Origin: Pleomorphomonas sp.
Lineage (GTDB): Bacteria; Pseudomonadota; Alphaproteobacteria; Rhizobiales; Pleomorphomonadaceae
Assembly (NCBI GenBank): GCA_029976075.1
Contig: JARKNW010000011.1
Location: 62,001 to 126,000, forward strand
Reading direction: 5' to 3'
DNA length: 64,000 nucleotides
The notes under the pieces are model-generated. The model made no database searches. It worked only from the letters and a program-made list of their open reading frames with translations, and was not told where the DNA came from. Numbering within the stretch: position 1 is the first letter of the stretch; each line of letters opens with the position of its first letter. Of the stretch, positions 53,638 through 61,580 are shown in pieces. The translations under genes were made by a program, and so were the position numbers.

Positions 53638-54237
53638 GTGTTAGGCGAATGGTGCGACTGTAAGCCGGTGAAAGAGAACCCCAACGTCATTCCCTTTCGG
53701 CGTTCACGACGCTCTCCGTATCGGCGCTCCGGCTGGCGCCCGTATCGGCGTGGACGAAGCCAACTGCTCACGCTGGCCAGCATCGCGCTTGTGGCGTTCG
53801 TTGCTCTAGGTGTCGACAAGATCGGTAGTCAGCTCTTGGGACTTACCTCGTCGGGCTCTCAGACAACCGCAGTTGCTATCGGCACCTTTGAACGCTCGTT
53901 CTCTTTCTGCTCGCAGATCTCGCGGACATGCGTCGTCGATGGTGACACTATCCGCCTCGATGGCACAAAGATCCGGATTGCCGACATCGATACGCCCGAG
54001 CTGAGCCCGCCTCGATGCGACTACGAGCGAGAGCTAGGCGAGAGAGCAAAAGCGCGGATGAGGGACTTGCTCAATGCCGGCCCTTTCACCCTCCGGAAGG
54101 CGGACCGCGATGAGGACAAGTATGGACGGAAGCTGCGCACGATTCACGGCGCCGACGGTAGGTCAGTTGGGGCGGTACTCGTCGAAGAGGGATTGGCCAG
54201 GATCTGGGACGGGTCTCGTCATCCGTGGTGCAGTTGA
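53638..54237 (+). CDS. Membrane-anchored thermonuclease-like (SNase) protein
   Basis: The 199-residue protein has an Arg/Tyr-rich N-terminus (FRRSRRSPYRRSGWRPYRRG), one transmembrane helix (about 43-60) and a staphylococcal-nuclease domain with CVVDGDTIRLDGTKIRIADI, DTPE, LGERAKARMRDLL and the Arg/Glu positions in FTLRKADRDEDKYGRKLR. It could degrade nucleic acid at the cell envelope. The start is GTG 53638 (AAAGG upstream) or GTG 53668. A broken copy lies at 56322-56498. Last gene before attR. Confidence 0.85.
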   Translation: MLGEWCDCKPVKENPNVIPFRRSRRSPYRRSGWRPYRRGRSQLLTLASIALVAFVALGVDKIGSQLLGLTSSGSQTTAVAIGTFERSFSFCSQISRTCVVDGDTIRLDGTKIRIADIDTPELSPPRCDYERELGERAKARMRDLLNAGPFTLRKADRDEDKYGRKLRTIHGADGRSVGAVLVEEGLARIWDGSRHPWCS

Positions 54238-54332
54238 TCCATGGGAAGTCTCTTGGAGCGGAATGACGGTCTCGTACCAATCATTCCAACCAACTGGTAA
54301 TTCGGCTTTATGAGATTCAATGCCTTAGCATT

Positions 54333-54378
54333 GCTTCCCAAGCTGAACACGAGGGTTCGATTCCCTTCACCCGCTCCA
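54333..54378. repeat. attR core (tRNA-Gly 3' end copy)
   Basis: Exact 46-base repeat of 11796-11841, beginning GCTTCCCAAGCTG and ending CCCGCTCCA. It marks the right end of the intact prophage. It lacks the 5' half of the tRNA, so it is not a functional tRNA. Confidence 0.93.
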
Positions 54379-54749
54379 GATTTTCCATATATATCAATTG
54401 GTTACTGACCTATCGTTGAGCTGCCGCGTCACTCGTGTCACTGCCGTGTCACTCGGCTTTTGACGTCCTCGCCGCGACTCTCGCTTCTGCGATCTGCCGA
54501 CTTTGCTCCAAGCCATCGCCTCGGCTGTTGCGCTTCGTCATTATTGTTGTGGTATGTGTCGCAAGTTCGCGGGCGGCCTCAATCGAGCCCATCGCATCCA
54601 CGGTTTCAGTCATGGCCCCAGCACGGGTGTCCGTGGACCAAACCGTATATGGCACGCCTGCCGCGCTTCGGATCTTTCTGAAGCGCGGAGTGTAGCGGCT
54701 ATCCCGCCACGGCGACCGGTATCCTCACTGACCCCAATCGGGCCGATGT

Positions 54750-54963
54750 CGGGTACAGTGCCGATCCTGGTGCGCGAAGCTGGCCTCGACTGCACCACGG
54801 CCATCAATGGTCGACCGTTGGGCGATGTCATCAACTATTACAAAGCCAGTTTCGGCATTGAGAAGTTGGCTGGTTGGACTGGCGACAAGTCAATGATCGC
54901 CAACGATATAGCTTCAGAACCACTTCGCTCTACGACGTCAGTTCGACAAGATGGAGGGGAGAT
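54750..54963 (+). pseudogene. Fragment of ejection-protein gene
   Basis: The segment aligns with three separate blocks of the intact gene at 45340-48945: about 47740-47776, 47974-48105 and 48890-48940. It includes GRPLGDVINYYKASFGIEKL, matching GRQLGDVIDYYKAGSGVEKL of the intact protein. The blocks are joined by internal deletions of about 200 and 790 bases. The first junction lies in a shared GGCCTCGA..TGCAC, pointing to deletion between short repeats. Confidence 0.85.
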
Positions 54964-54991
54964 GATTGCGTTGTATTCTGGACATTGTAGC

Positions 54992-55405
54992 TCAGGGCCT
55001 GAGGGCACTAGAGCAAAGAGATGCGTGCCAAGCTCCCAAGCCGTCGCTTGTAACTATAACCTCATGTATTTTCAACTGCCGAGATACGACTAAATTGACG
55101 TTGCACCCGGAAAGATCCTGTTTTCGAGGCGTCTCGCTAGTTTTTTGCTCCCCAGATCCTGTCGCTTGACCGTTACTCGCGCTGGTCTCTTCTCTATCAT
55201 GCTGCGAAAAAACATCGGGCCATGAATATACTACTTCCGCGTCGGTTATTAACAGGTGCGTCGCTGTTGGCATCCCATATTTTCGGATAAACTCTTTCAC
55301 CGAATGCCCGACCCATGTGGACCCCATTTGGGCATTGTTGTCCTTAGTTGCGGTACATCCACCGAAAGCTAAGGAGGCGGCAATAACTACCCAATAGGCG
55401 CGCAT
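54992..55405 (-). CDS. Small lipoprotein
   Basis: The 137-residue product has a lipoprotein signal (AYWVVIAASLAFGGC, lipid-attachment Cys at about residue 16). Its mature part shows WVGHSVKEFIRKYGMPTATH, VVYSWPD and a C-terminal CNVNLVVSRQLKIHEVIVTS. It reads as an intact small outer-membrane or periplasmic lipoprotein, a type often carried as lysogenic cargo. It lies on the opposite strand to the decayed phage genes. The start is ATG 55405, with a TTG at 55417 as alternative. Confidence 0.72.
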   Translation of the reverse strand: MRAYWVVIAASLAFGGCTATKDNNAQMGSTWVGHSVKEFIRKYGMPTATHLLITDAEVVYSWPDVFSQHDREETSASNGQATGSGEQKTSETPRKQDLSGCNVNLVVSRQLKIHEVIVTSDGLGAWHASLCSSALRP

Positions 55406-55629
55406 AGTAATTCTCAAGTTTTCAACCTACGGACGATTTAGTTCCGACTCGTGTGGGGAGTCACGCCGATTATGATCGGTATGGCTACCTATCTGAGGTA
55501 GAGGGCGCCTCGGGGCGATGAACCAGTACGCAAGCTCTGCCAGCCGCTGTTCCCACTCATATCGACCGGCCGCTTGAGATCCAGTTTCGAGTTTCAGCAA
55601 CATACCTTCGGTCTATTGTCTGCCTGATT

Positions 55630-55735
55630 GCCGGGGTAGCGCGAGGGCAAGGCGACGATGCCATGGTCCGACCACGAGCACGTCCCCCCCGTTTTCGATC
55701 GGGACCGCTCTGCCGTCTGCCCGCGACAAAGTGAT
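55630..55735 (+). pseudogene. Fragment of tail-fibre gene start and upstream region
   Basis: About 100 bases align closely with 48952-49060, including the shared GACGATGCCATGGTCCGACC and the region encoding the first residues of the fibre. Small deletions break the frame, and homology stops at about 55735 where another reading frame takes over. Confidence 0.8.
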
Positions 55736-55925
55736 CGCGCTTGAGGTAAAGGTCGTGCAAATGGGGGAAGGATATCCATCGGCTTCCAATGCGGTGGAAC
55801 ATCTCAGCAGCCTGCTCGACCAAGCCAAAGGAGGGAAGCTGCTACTTGGTTTGCTCATGTTTGCCGGTGGTATCGTGTCGACCTATGCGCCAACGCTCAT
55901 CAAGTGGATGGCGACGGGAAAGTGA
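55731..55925 (+). CDS. Small membrane protein, possibly a truncated holin-like gene
   Basis: This 64-residue frame starts with GTG and ends with a hydrophobic segment (LLLGLLMFAGGIVSTYAPTL) and a basic tail (IKWMATGK). It directly follows the tail-fibre fragment, so its N-terminal part may be missing. The position between fibre and nuclease remnants suits a lysis gene. Not recognised, and expression is doubtful. Confidence 0.42.
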   Translation: MIALEVKVVQMGEGYPSASNAVEHLSSLLDQAKGGKLLLGLLMFAGGIVSTYAPTLIKWMATGK

Positions 55926-56321
55926 ACAGTTCCCTTGGGGAACTGCGACAACACAATGGGTTGCGAGTAACCCTGAGCCCAAATCGAACGTTGACCTCTG
56001 TCCAGGCCCGGCGAGAGCGCCAGAAGTTTTCCATAAATAGTTTTGGCCAAAAAGGTATATGTCATCTAGTGACAGCACCGATTCAAATGCAGCTACCGTT
56101 CCGATTAAATCTGCTTGGCGCTTACGAGCAAGAGACCGGCGATGTCGTTACACAGGATGGTGAAATCATAGGTTTTGGTCGCTGGTAGATTATGTTTTTT
56201 CCGATTTCACGCCGTTGGATGGTGAGGAGCCGATATTCAGGCATCCCTTTATTTGGACCCTTTGCAACAAAATCAGCGAATGGCTGGAGCAGCAGAGTGA
56301 ATGCGGCCACTAACAATCATG
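55926..56321. other. Unassigned part of the prophage remnant
   Basis: I see no supported gene. A short frame ending at 56188 has the plausible text RLNLLGAYEQETGDVVTQDG but is only about 35 residues from its last internal ATG (56092). The rest is without recognised features. Confidence 0.4.
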
Positions 56322-56498
56322 AGGCCACTTTTGCTCAATGCCGGTCCGTTCACCCTCCGAAGGGCGGACCGCGACGAAGACAGATATGGACGAAAGCTGC
56401 GGACGGTTCATGGCCGATGGCAGTTTCCTCGGGCTGATCCTTGTCCGCGAGGGCTGGCTCGGGAGTGGGAGGGCGCTCGTCGGCCGTGGTGTTCGTAA
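56322..56498 (+). pseudogene. Fragment of SNase-like nuclease gene
   Basis: LLNAGPFTLRRADRDEDRYG matches LLNAGPFTLRKADRDEDKYG of the intact nuclease at 53638-54237, and the end RRPWCS matches RHPWCS. Between them the homologous text (ADGSFLGLILVREG) lies in a different frame, so at least two indels have occurred. The N-terminal anchor and half of the domain are missing. Confidence 0.85.
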
Positions 56499-56630
56499 CG
56501 GCCGGCGTTGCTAATCCGTATCGTCGCTTGATGCGGACATATACGGAACAAAATCTCGCAAGCGAGTGACACGAGCCCCCAAAACGCCCACATGATGCCG
56601 TTGTTTTATTGGTTTTTACGGTAGCTTCAG

Positions 56631-56670
56631 CAAGCTGAACACGAGGGTTCGATTCCCTTCACCCGCTCCA
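56631..56670. repeat. Third copy of the att core (tRNA-Gly 3' end)
   Basis: CAAGCTGAACACGAGGGTTC and the following 20 bases to CGCTCCA match the last 40 bases of the tRNA-Gly exactly. To the left it diverges from the longer 46-base core. It marks the old right end of the remnant prophage. Confidence 0.9.
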
Positions 56671-56699
56671 GTCAGAGTTCCTTCTTTCGGTCGTTTCGC

Positions 56700-57011
56700 T
56701 CAGGCAGCCTTTTCGCGATTCCGCTTGCGGGTTGCGGCGGCCTTCTTGGCGGAGGCCGAACGTTCCTCCTTGGATCGGGATGCGGAGGCTGCGCCGCCTC
56801 GTCGCCCTCCCTTCTCGGATGATGCGTTGGTATCGGGGTGCTGGCGTCCAGACCCGGACTTGTTGCCGCCACCGCGTTCCTTGTTGACGGTCGCCCAGGC
56901 ACGACGTTCTGCTTCGTCTTTGGATGTGCCGCGCGATTCGTAGCTTTCCTCGATATGCTCGGCCTTGCGCTTCTGCTTGTCGGTATAGGCGGATTTGTCT
57001 CCTCGGGGCAT
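56700..57011 (-). CDS. Small basic conserved protein (MPRGDK family)
   Basis: The 103-residue protein starts MPRGDKSAYTDKQKRKAEHI and continues ESRGTSKDEAERRAWATVNK with a Lys/Arg/Ala-rich tail (SASAKKAAATRKRNREKAA). It is a widespread bacterial family, often labelled plasmid stabilisation protein without functional proof; the tail resembles nucleic-acid-binding histone-like extensions. AGGAGAGG precedes the ATG. It is the first host gene beyond the prophage remnants. Confidence 0.82.
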   Translation of the reverse strand: MPRGDKSAYTDKQKRKAEHIEESYESRGTSKDEAERRAWATVNKERGGGNKSGSGRQHPDTNASSEKGGRRGGAASASRSKEERSASAKKAAATRKRNREKAA

Positions 57012-57161
57012 GTAACCTCTCCTTTCCTGCGGTTTGGTTCCAGCTCAACCGCCTCTCCGGAGGAAGGTTCCCGCTCATCGGCCTTGGTTGCGCAGAGCAT
57101 GGAATCGGCTACTCTTCGATCATTGTCTCGGGCGGCCTATTTTCATTTCTTTCTGACGGGG

Positions 57162-58259
57162 ATGGGGATGACCTCAGTGATGCAGGGGGAGAGCGAACGT
57201 CGCGTCGCGACAGTCGAACTTCTTTTTGACCTCACCTTCGTCTTTGCCATTACCCAGATCACGCACCTTCTGAAGGTGGCCCACTCGCCGGGTGATGCCG
57301 TAGGCGCCCTGTCGGTGTTGACTTTCCTCTGGTGGATGTATGGCGGCTACGTCTGGTTGGCGAGCCATATCGCTTCCCAGCGAGCGCTAACGGCGGTCAT
57401 GCTGGTGGCGATGATCGGCACGTTCTTCATGGCGATCGGCATTCCCGGGCTTCATGAACATAGCACCACCGTGATCGGTGGCGGGGCGCTGTTCGTCGTG
57501 GTCGTTCATGTCCTCGCCTTCGCCACGCTAGGCGGTCTTGTCGGCCCAACGCTGCGCTTCGGCTTCGTCAATGTCGGAACCGCGCTGTTGCTGGGCGCAT
57601 CAGGTTATCTGCCGGGCTTGGCTGCAAGCGTCGCTCAGGCGGTTGTCATCGTCGTTCTATTCGGTATGGCGCTCTTCTACTCGGCTCGCGCCTTCGCCCT
57701 TTCGCCAAGCCATTTCGTGGAGCGGCATGGTTTGCTGCTGATCATTGTCTTTGGCGAGAGCGTTATTTCGATCGGCTTGTCGCTCTCCGAGGGCGGAATG
57801 ATGGCCGGCCTCATTGAGGCCGGTCTGGCCTGGGCAATCATCATGGCGCTGTGGTTTGCTTATTTTGCCGCAGACGACCGGCGAGCCGAGCGACGGCTCT
57901 CCCAACTCGCACCGGCTGAGCGGGGGCGGGCTGCGCTTGTCGCCTACTGGTTCGCCTTCCTGATGATGATTGGCGGCGTGCTTTGCCTGTCGGTAGGGCT
58001 CAAGGCACATTTCAGCCCGGACGACGGGGCGGGATATCTGCCCTTCTGGCTTTCCCTCGGGCTGGCGCTCTATTTTCTTGGAACGGCCCTGTTCCGCTAT
58101 GGTCTGAAGCTGCCTGGCGCTTCCTATCGCCTGTGTGCGGCGGTTGCCGGCAGCTTGCTCTGGGTATCCGCACTGTCGCCGAGCGGTCTTCTCGGCGCAG
58201 CATTGATCATCGCGCTTGCCACACTCGCAGCCGATGCTGCCTCAGGTATTGGCCGTTAA
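57162..58259 (+). CDS. Low temperature requirement protein A (LtrA) family
   Basis: The membrane protein of about 365 residues has some ten transmembrane segments. It starts with the LtrA-typical VELLFDLTFVFAITQITHLL and includes WWMYGGYVWLASHI and FVERHGLLLIIVFGESVISI. The family is widespread, its biochemical role unknown. Possible starts are ATG 57162, 57168 or 57180; the last has GGGGATG at good spacing. Its stop codon overlaps the stop of the convergent cupin gene. Confidence 0.88.
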   Translation: MGMTSVMQGESERRVATVELLFDLTFVFAITQITHLLKVAHSPGDAVGALSVLTFLWWMYGGYVWLASHIASQRALTAVMLVAMIGTFFMAIGIPGLHEHSTTVIGGGALFVVVVHVLAFATLGGLVGPTLRFGFVNVGTALLLGASGYLPGLAASVAQAVVIVVLFGMALFYSARAFALSPSHFVERHGLLLIIVFGESVISIGLSLSEGGMMAGLIEAGLAWAIIMALWFAYFAADDRRAERRLSQLAPAERGRAALVAYWFAFLMMIGGVLCLSVGLKAHFSPDDGAGYLPFWLSLGLALYFLGTALFRYGLKLPGASYRLCAAVAGSLLWVSALSPSGLLGAALIIALATLAADAASGIGR

Positions 58260-58609
58260 TCCTCGGGCGACCAGGCGATCGGCACACTGTCCTTGGGGTC
58301 GTATGGCGCCTTGACGAACACAGCCTTCCAAGGCTTGTCACCGCGATTGACGACATGGTGGCCTTCGCCCGGCTCGCAACGCAGGAAATCTCCCACGCCG
58401 AGCACATGCAGTTCGCCATCCACATACATGTGTACCTCACCGGCGATCGTCAGGAAGTTTTCCTCGATGTGCTGGTGCTTGTGGGTGTTGAAGTGCTGGC
58501 CCGGCAGCAGCGTGACCACGCCGATATCGACATGCGGACCGCGCAGGAGGTATTTGGGGCCGTGGTCGCCGAAGCGGTAGTCGTGCTCGTCTTCTCGGGT
58601 TTTGAACAT
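58256..58609 (-). CDS. Cupin domain protein
   Basis: The 117-residue protein is a single beta-barrel cupin with HFNTHKHQHIEENFLTIAGE (metal-binding His and Glu) and the second motif GDFLRCEPGEGHHVVNRGD. The ATG at 58609 (MFKTREDEHDYRF) has GAGGAA upstream. It lies 89 bases downstream of lsrK on the same strand, so it may be part of the AI-2 locus as an isomerase-like or sensor function. This last point is inference from position. Confidence 0.8.
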   Translation of the reverse strand: MFKTREDEHDYRFGDHGPKYLLRGPHVDIGVVTLLPGQHFNTHKHQHIEENFLTIAGEVHMYVDGELHVLGVGDFLRCEPGEGHHVVNRGDKPWKAVFVKAPYDPKDSVPIAWSPED

Positions 58610-58698
58610 TGTTCCTCTGCCGCTGTCCTCGTGCGGACGGCGGTCCTTGCTCGAATTCGGGTTTTGGGCTCGCGAGGGGCTTCGGCACCTGACGATCG

Positions 58699-60264
58699 TC
58701 AGAGGCCGGGAGCTTTCCACATAGATCGGGTGATGCCGGCATCGACGAGATGGCGTTGGGCGGCATAGGCCTCACGCCAGCGCTGCGTTACCTCGCCGTA
58801 AAGGGTGTGACGGTTGGTATCGGGCTCGTAATGACGACGCCAGCGAACGACGGCGTCGGCCGCTTCCGGCAACGAAGAGTATTCGCCAATGTCGACCCAG
58901 GCCGCGAGACCGGCTGCCAGGGCAGTCGCCTCGGTTACCTCAGGCACCTTGACGGGAAGTCCGGTGACGTCGGACAGGATCTGCCCCCACAGCGCTCCCT
59001 TGGAGGCGCCGCCCGCGAAGACGAGATCGGTCAGCGTCACACCGGCGAGGTCGGCGGCGAGGCGGAGATTCTCAGAGGCGACAATGGCAGCGTTCTCCTG
59101 AATGGCGCGGAAGATTTGCGGCTTGCCGCAGACGCTGGCATCGAGTGAGAGGTTCAGGAGCGAGGGTGCGGCGTGATACCAGGCTCCGCAGTTCATCACG
59201 TCCGAGAAAATGGGAAGAATGCCATTGGCACCTGGCGCAACCGTCGCGGACTTCTCTTCCAGCAGGGCATAGACATCGATGCCCCGCTCGGATGCGATAC
59301 GCTTTTCTTCGTCGCAGAAGGCATCACGGAACCAGCGTGTCGTCATGCCGACCATGAAGGCAATGCCTTCTGCCTGACTGAGACCCGGCACGACGTGCGG
59401 ATTGACGCGCACCCGCATGGCCGGGTCGGCAGTTGGTCTCGGCATGTTGACCACTTCCTGCCAGAAGGTGCCGCCGAGCACCGCCGCTTCGCCGGCGCGA
59501 CCGACGCCAAGGCCGAGTGCGCCGAGCTGCACATCGCCACCGCCGACCACCACCGGCGTTCCCTCGACGAGGCCCGTTTCCGCCGCCGCCGCCGCGGTGA
59601 CGCGACCGATGGCGGTTCCTGTTTCGTAGACGGGGGGCAGAATGGCAGGATCGACGCCAGCCTGACGGGCAATGTCGGCGTCCCAGGTCCGGGTGTCGAG
59701 GGCCAGAAGACCGCTGGTCCCGCCGTTCGACGGGTCGCAGGCAATCTCGCCGGAAAGGCGCGCGACGATCCAGTCGGACAGCATGCACATCCGGGCCGTG
59801 CGTGCATGGACGTCGGGAAGATGCCGCTCTATCCACTTGAGACGCGGAATGGCGCCCAGCGCGAAGGTCTGGCCGGTTACGGCATAGGCGTCTCGTTCGA
59901 ACCCGGGCTGGCTGGCCTTCAGCGCTTTTGTTTCGTCGGAGGCACGCGAGTCGACATTGGCGCAGGCCCAGAGCTCGCGCCCGTCCCGATCCCAGAGCAC
60001 GATGCCCTCGCGCATCGATGTGGCGCTGACGGCGCCGATCGCCGACGCAGGCAACCCGGCTGATGCCAGCGCCCGGCGTATGCAGCCAACGAGCAGGTTC
60101 CAGTTGGCGGCGCAGTCGAACTCCATCGACCCGGGATAGCGAGGATCGCTGAGATGCGTCCACTCCTCCTGGGCAACGGCAACCTGCCGGCCGGCACGGT
60201 CGAAAATGACGGCACGTCCGCTGCCTGTACCGGCATCGATGGCAAGAACATGGGGACTGGTCAT
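58699..60264 (-). CDS. lsrK: Autoinducer-2 kinase LsrK
   Basis: The 521-residue FGGY-family kinase (E. coli LsrK has about 530) has the N-terminal phosphate-binding LAIDAGTGSGRAVIFD, FDCAANWNLL, SATSMREGIVLWD, CMLSDWIVARLSGE, GGGDVQLGALGLG and the C-terminal FAGGASKGALWGQ. It phosphorylates imported AI-2, which traps it and makes the ligand of LsrR. The ATG at 60264 overlaps the TGA of lsrR (ATGA), so both are cotranscribed. Confidence 0.92.
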   Translation of the reverse strand: MTSPHVLAIDAGTGSGRAVIFDRAGRQVAVAQEEWTHLSDPRYPGSMEFDCAANWNLLVGCIRRALASAGLPASAIGAVSATSMREGIVLWDRDGRELWACANVDSRASDETKALKASQPGFERDAYAVTGQTFALGAIPRLKWIERHLPDVHARTARMCMLSDWIVARLSGEIACDPSNGGTSGLLALDTRTWDADIARQAGVDPAILPPVYETGTAIGRVTAAAAAETGLVEGTPVVVGGGDVQLGALGLGVGRAGEAAVLGGTFWQEVVNMPRPTADPAMRVRVNPHVVPGLSQAEGIAFMVGMTTRWFRDAFCDEEKRIASERGIDVYALLEEKSATVAPGANGILPIFSDVMNCGAWYHAAPSLLNLSLDASVCGKPQIFRAIQENAAIVASENLRLAADLAGVTLTDLVFAGGASKGALWGQILSDVTGLPVKVPEVTEATALAAGLAAWVDIGEYSSLPEAADAVVRWRRHYEPDTNRHTLYGEVTQRWREAYAAQRHLVDAGITRSMWKAPGL

Positions 60265-61220
60265 GCTTGGTCTTTCTCGAGAATGGCTTGGGCGGTCGGC
60301 TCGTCGGTGATGAGAACATCGATGCGGCCGCCGCGAGCCGCCGCTCGGATGGCATCGACCTTCTTGGAACCGCCGGCGGCGGCGATCACCTGGGGAATGG
60401 CCGACAGGGCTTCGAAGTCCAAGCCGACCAACATCTTGTGGAAGGGGAGGTCGAGTGGAACGCCGTTCTGATCGTAGAAGATGCCGATGATGTCGCCTAC
60501 CGCGCCCTGGCGGCGGAAGATCTCGAACTGGGAGCGGCTCGCATAGCCTGAGGCGATCAGTGTCGCTTCGTCGGCGACGGCACCGATACCAACCAATGCA
60601 TAGTTGGCCGTTCGCGCCATGCTCATCACTTCGACGACGTGCCGCTCGGCCCGGATCGCTTCGGCAATGCTCTCCTGCGACACGACGAGCGGCGCCGGAA
60701 TGAGATGGACATTCTGAGACGATCGACCGGAAGCAACGCCTTCGATATAGGCCGACACGCCGCCGGTCAGGCTTACCAGGGAAATGTCCTTGTAAGAGAG
60801 GGTTCGAGCAAGCCGCTGCAAGGTGCCCATCACCGTGGCACCCCATCCGACGGCCAGCATCTCCTGGTCCTTGAGGCGTCCCATCAGATACTGGCTCGCC
60901 GCCTCGGCCAGCCGATCGTTGATGTTGCCAGCTTCCTGGGCGGGAATGACCCGTGCCTCGTCGAGGCCGTAGATTTCCTGGAGCTTTGCTTCGAGAGCGA
61001 AGCATCCGCCATAGCTCGAGTTGATGTGGACGTGAATGAGCCCCATTCGCCGGCCGCGATCGAGCATGCGGGACACTTTGATGCGCGACAGGTTCAGCCG
61101 CTCGCCGATTTCGCTCTGTGTGAGGCCGTCATGATAATAATGCCAGGCCACACGGCTCAGGAGCTCTTCCTCGTGTGGCTCGAATGCCAACTCGTCATAG
61201 GCTTCGTTCACGTCACTCAC
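60261..61220 (-). CDS. lsrR: Lsr operon repressor LsrR (SorC family)
   Basis: The protein of about 319 residues has an N-terminal helix-turn-helix YYHDGLTQSEIGERLNLSRI (recognition helix RIKVSRML), very like E. coli LsrR, and a SorC sugar-phosphate-binding domain (VGWGATVMGTLQRL, SLTGGVSAYIEG). It represses the lsr genes until phospho-AI-2 binds. GTG 61220 gives the E. coli-like length; GTG 61211 (AAGGTGA upstream) and ATG 61274 are alternatives. It is divergent from lsrF. Confidence 0.9.
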   Translation of the reverse strand: MSDVNEAYDELAFEPHEEELLSRVAWHYYHDGLTQSEIGERLNLSRIKVSRMLDRGRRMGLIHVHINSSYGGCFALEAKLQEIYGLDEARVIPAQEAGNINDRLAEAASQYLMGRLKDQEMLAVGWGATVMGTLQRLARTLSYKDISLVSLTGGVSAYIEGVASGRSSQNVHLIPAPLVVSQESIAEAIRAERHVVEVMSMARTANYALVGIGAVADEATLIASGYASRSQFEIFRRQGAVGDIIGIFYDQNGVPLDLPFHKMLVGLDFEALSAIPQVIAAAGGSKKVDAIRAAARGGRIDVLITDEPTAQAILEKDQA

Positions 61221-61275
61221 CTTTATGACATTTGCGCAGGGGCATTGGGGATTGCGCCAACGCGGCGTTTTCATC

Positions 61276-61307
61276 GATCATATGATCACGATGCGCACAT
61301 AAGCGCA
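61276..61307. promoter_or_regulatory. Candidate LsrR operator region, lsrR side
   Basis: A perfect palindrome GATCATATGATC (61276-61287) is followed by the inverted repeat TGCGC-ACATAA-GCGCA (61292-61307). The second element recurs, inverted, near lsrF. They lie in the divergent lsrR/lsrF intergenic region and so are candidate repressor sites. Confidence 0.5.
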
Positions 61308-61441
61308 AGATGTGAAGTTCCTGATCATCATTAAGTCGTAGGGCATTTTATCGCACTAAATGGTGAGATAAAGAAAAACAATGAGTTAGATGGCATATAT
61401 TTTAATGCGAGGAATATGCGAGAAGATTCTTTTGGGTCGCG

Positions 61442-61458
61442 CTGACACTTATGTGCAG
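61442..61458. promoter_or_regulatory. Candidate LsrR operator, lsrF side
   Basis: CTGACACTTATGTGCAG is an imperfect palindrome. Its reverse complement shares GCACATAAG and flanking bases with 61294-61307. Two related sites about 150 bases apart across a divergent promoter region suggest cooperative repressor binding. No other element is recognised between 61308 and 61580. Confidence 0.5.
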
Positions 61459-61580
61459 AATCTGGGTTGACGACGAAGGGCGCTCAGCGAATAATTCAGC
61501 GTGCAATTGATATGGCGGTGTTCATTTGAACGGTCGGTACTGCTGATTGCAGACCCCGCCTACCCCTTTTGGAGGACCTC

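Larger units (their letters stand above)
11796..54378. mobile_element. Podovirus-like prophage, apparently complete
   Basis: Exact 46-base repeats of the tRNA-Gly 3' end bound about 42.5 kb that carries an integrase, an immunity switch, recombination/replication genes, terminase, portal, capsid, short-tail proteins, ejection proteins, a tail fibre and lysis genes. No tape-measure, sheath or baseplate gene is seen, whereas two proteins of 1149 and 1201 residues resemble internal virion proteins, which points to a short-tailed phage. Most genes overlap by the ATGA type. AT-rich cargo segments at about 25.3-27.4 kb and 36.7-38.7 kb are insertions into this otherwise high-GC genome. Confidence 0.93.
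54379..56670. mobile_element. Remnant of a second, related prophage at the same tRNA site
   Basis: Between attR and a third copy of the tRNA end lie broken copies of an ejection-protein gene, the tail-fibre gene start and the SNase gene, in the same order and orientation as in the intact prophage. They are separated by unrelated or unrecognised DNA and one intact lipoprotein gene. In 54379-54749 nothing recognisable is seen. This is best explained by an older related prophage at the same tRNA that decayed, with a second integration to its left. Confidence 0.85.

Noticed and set aside
54503-55093. Long open frame across the ejection-gene fragment
   Set aside because: Only the middle has homology, and it consists of deletion-joined blocks; it is a pseudogene.
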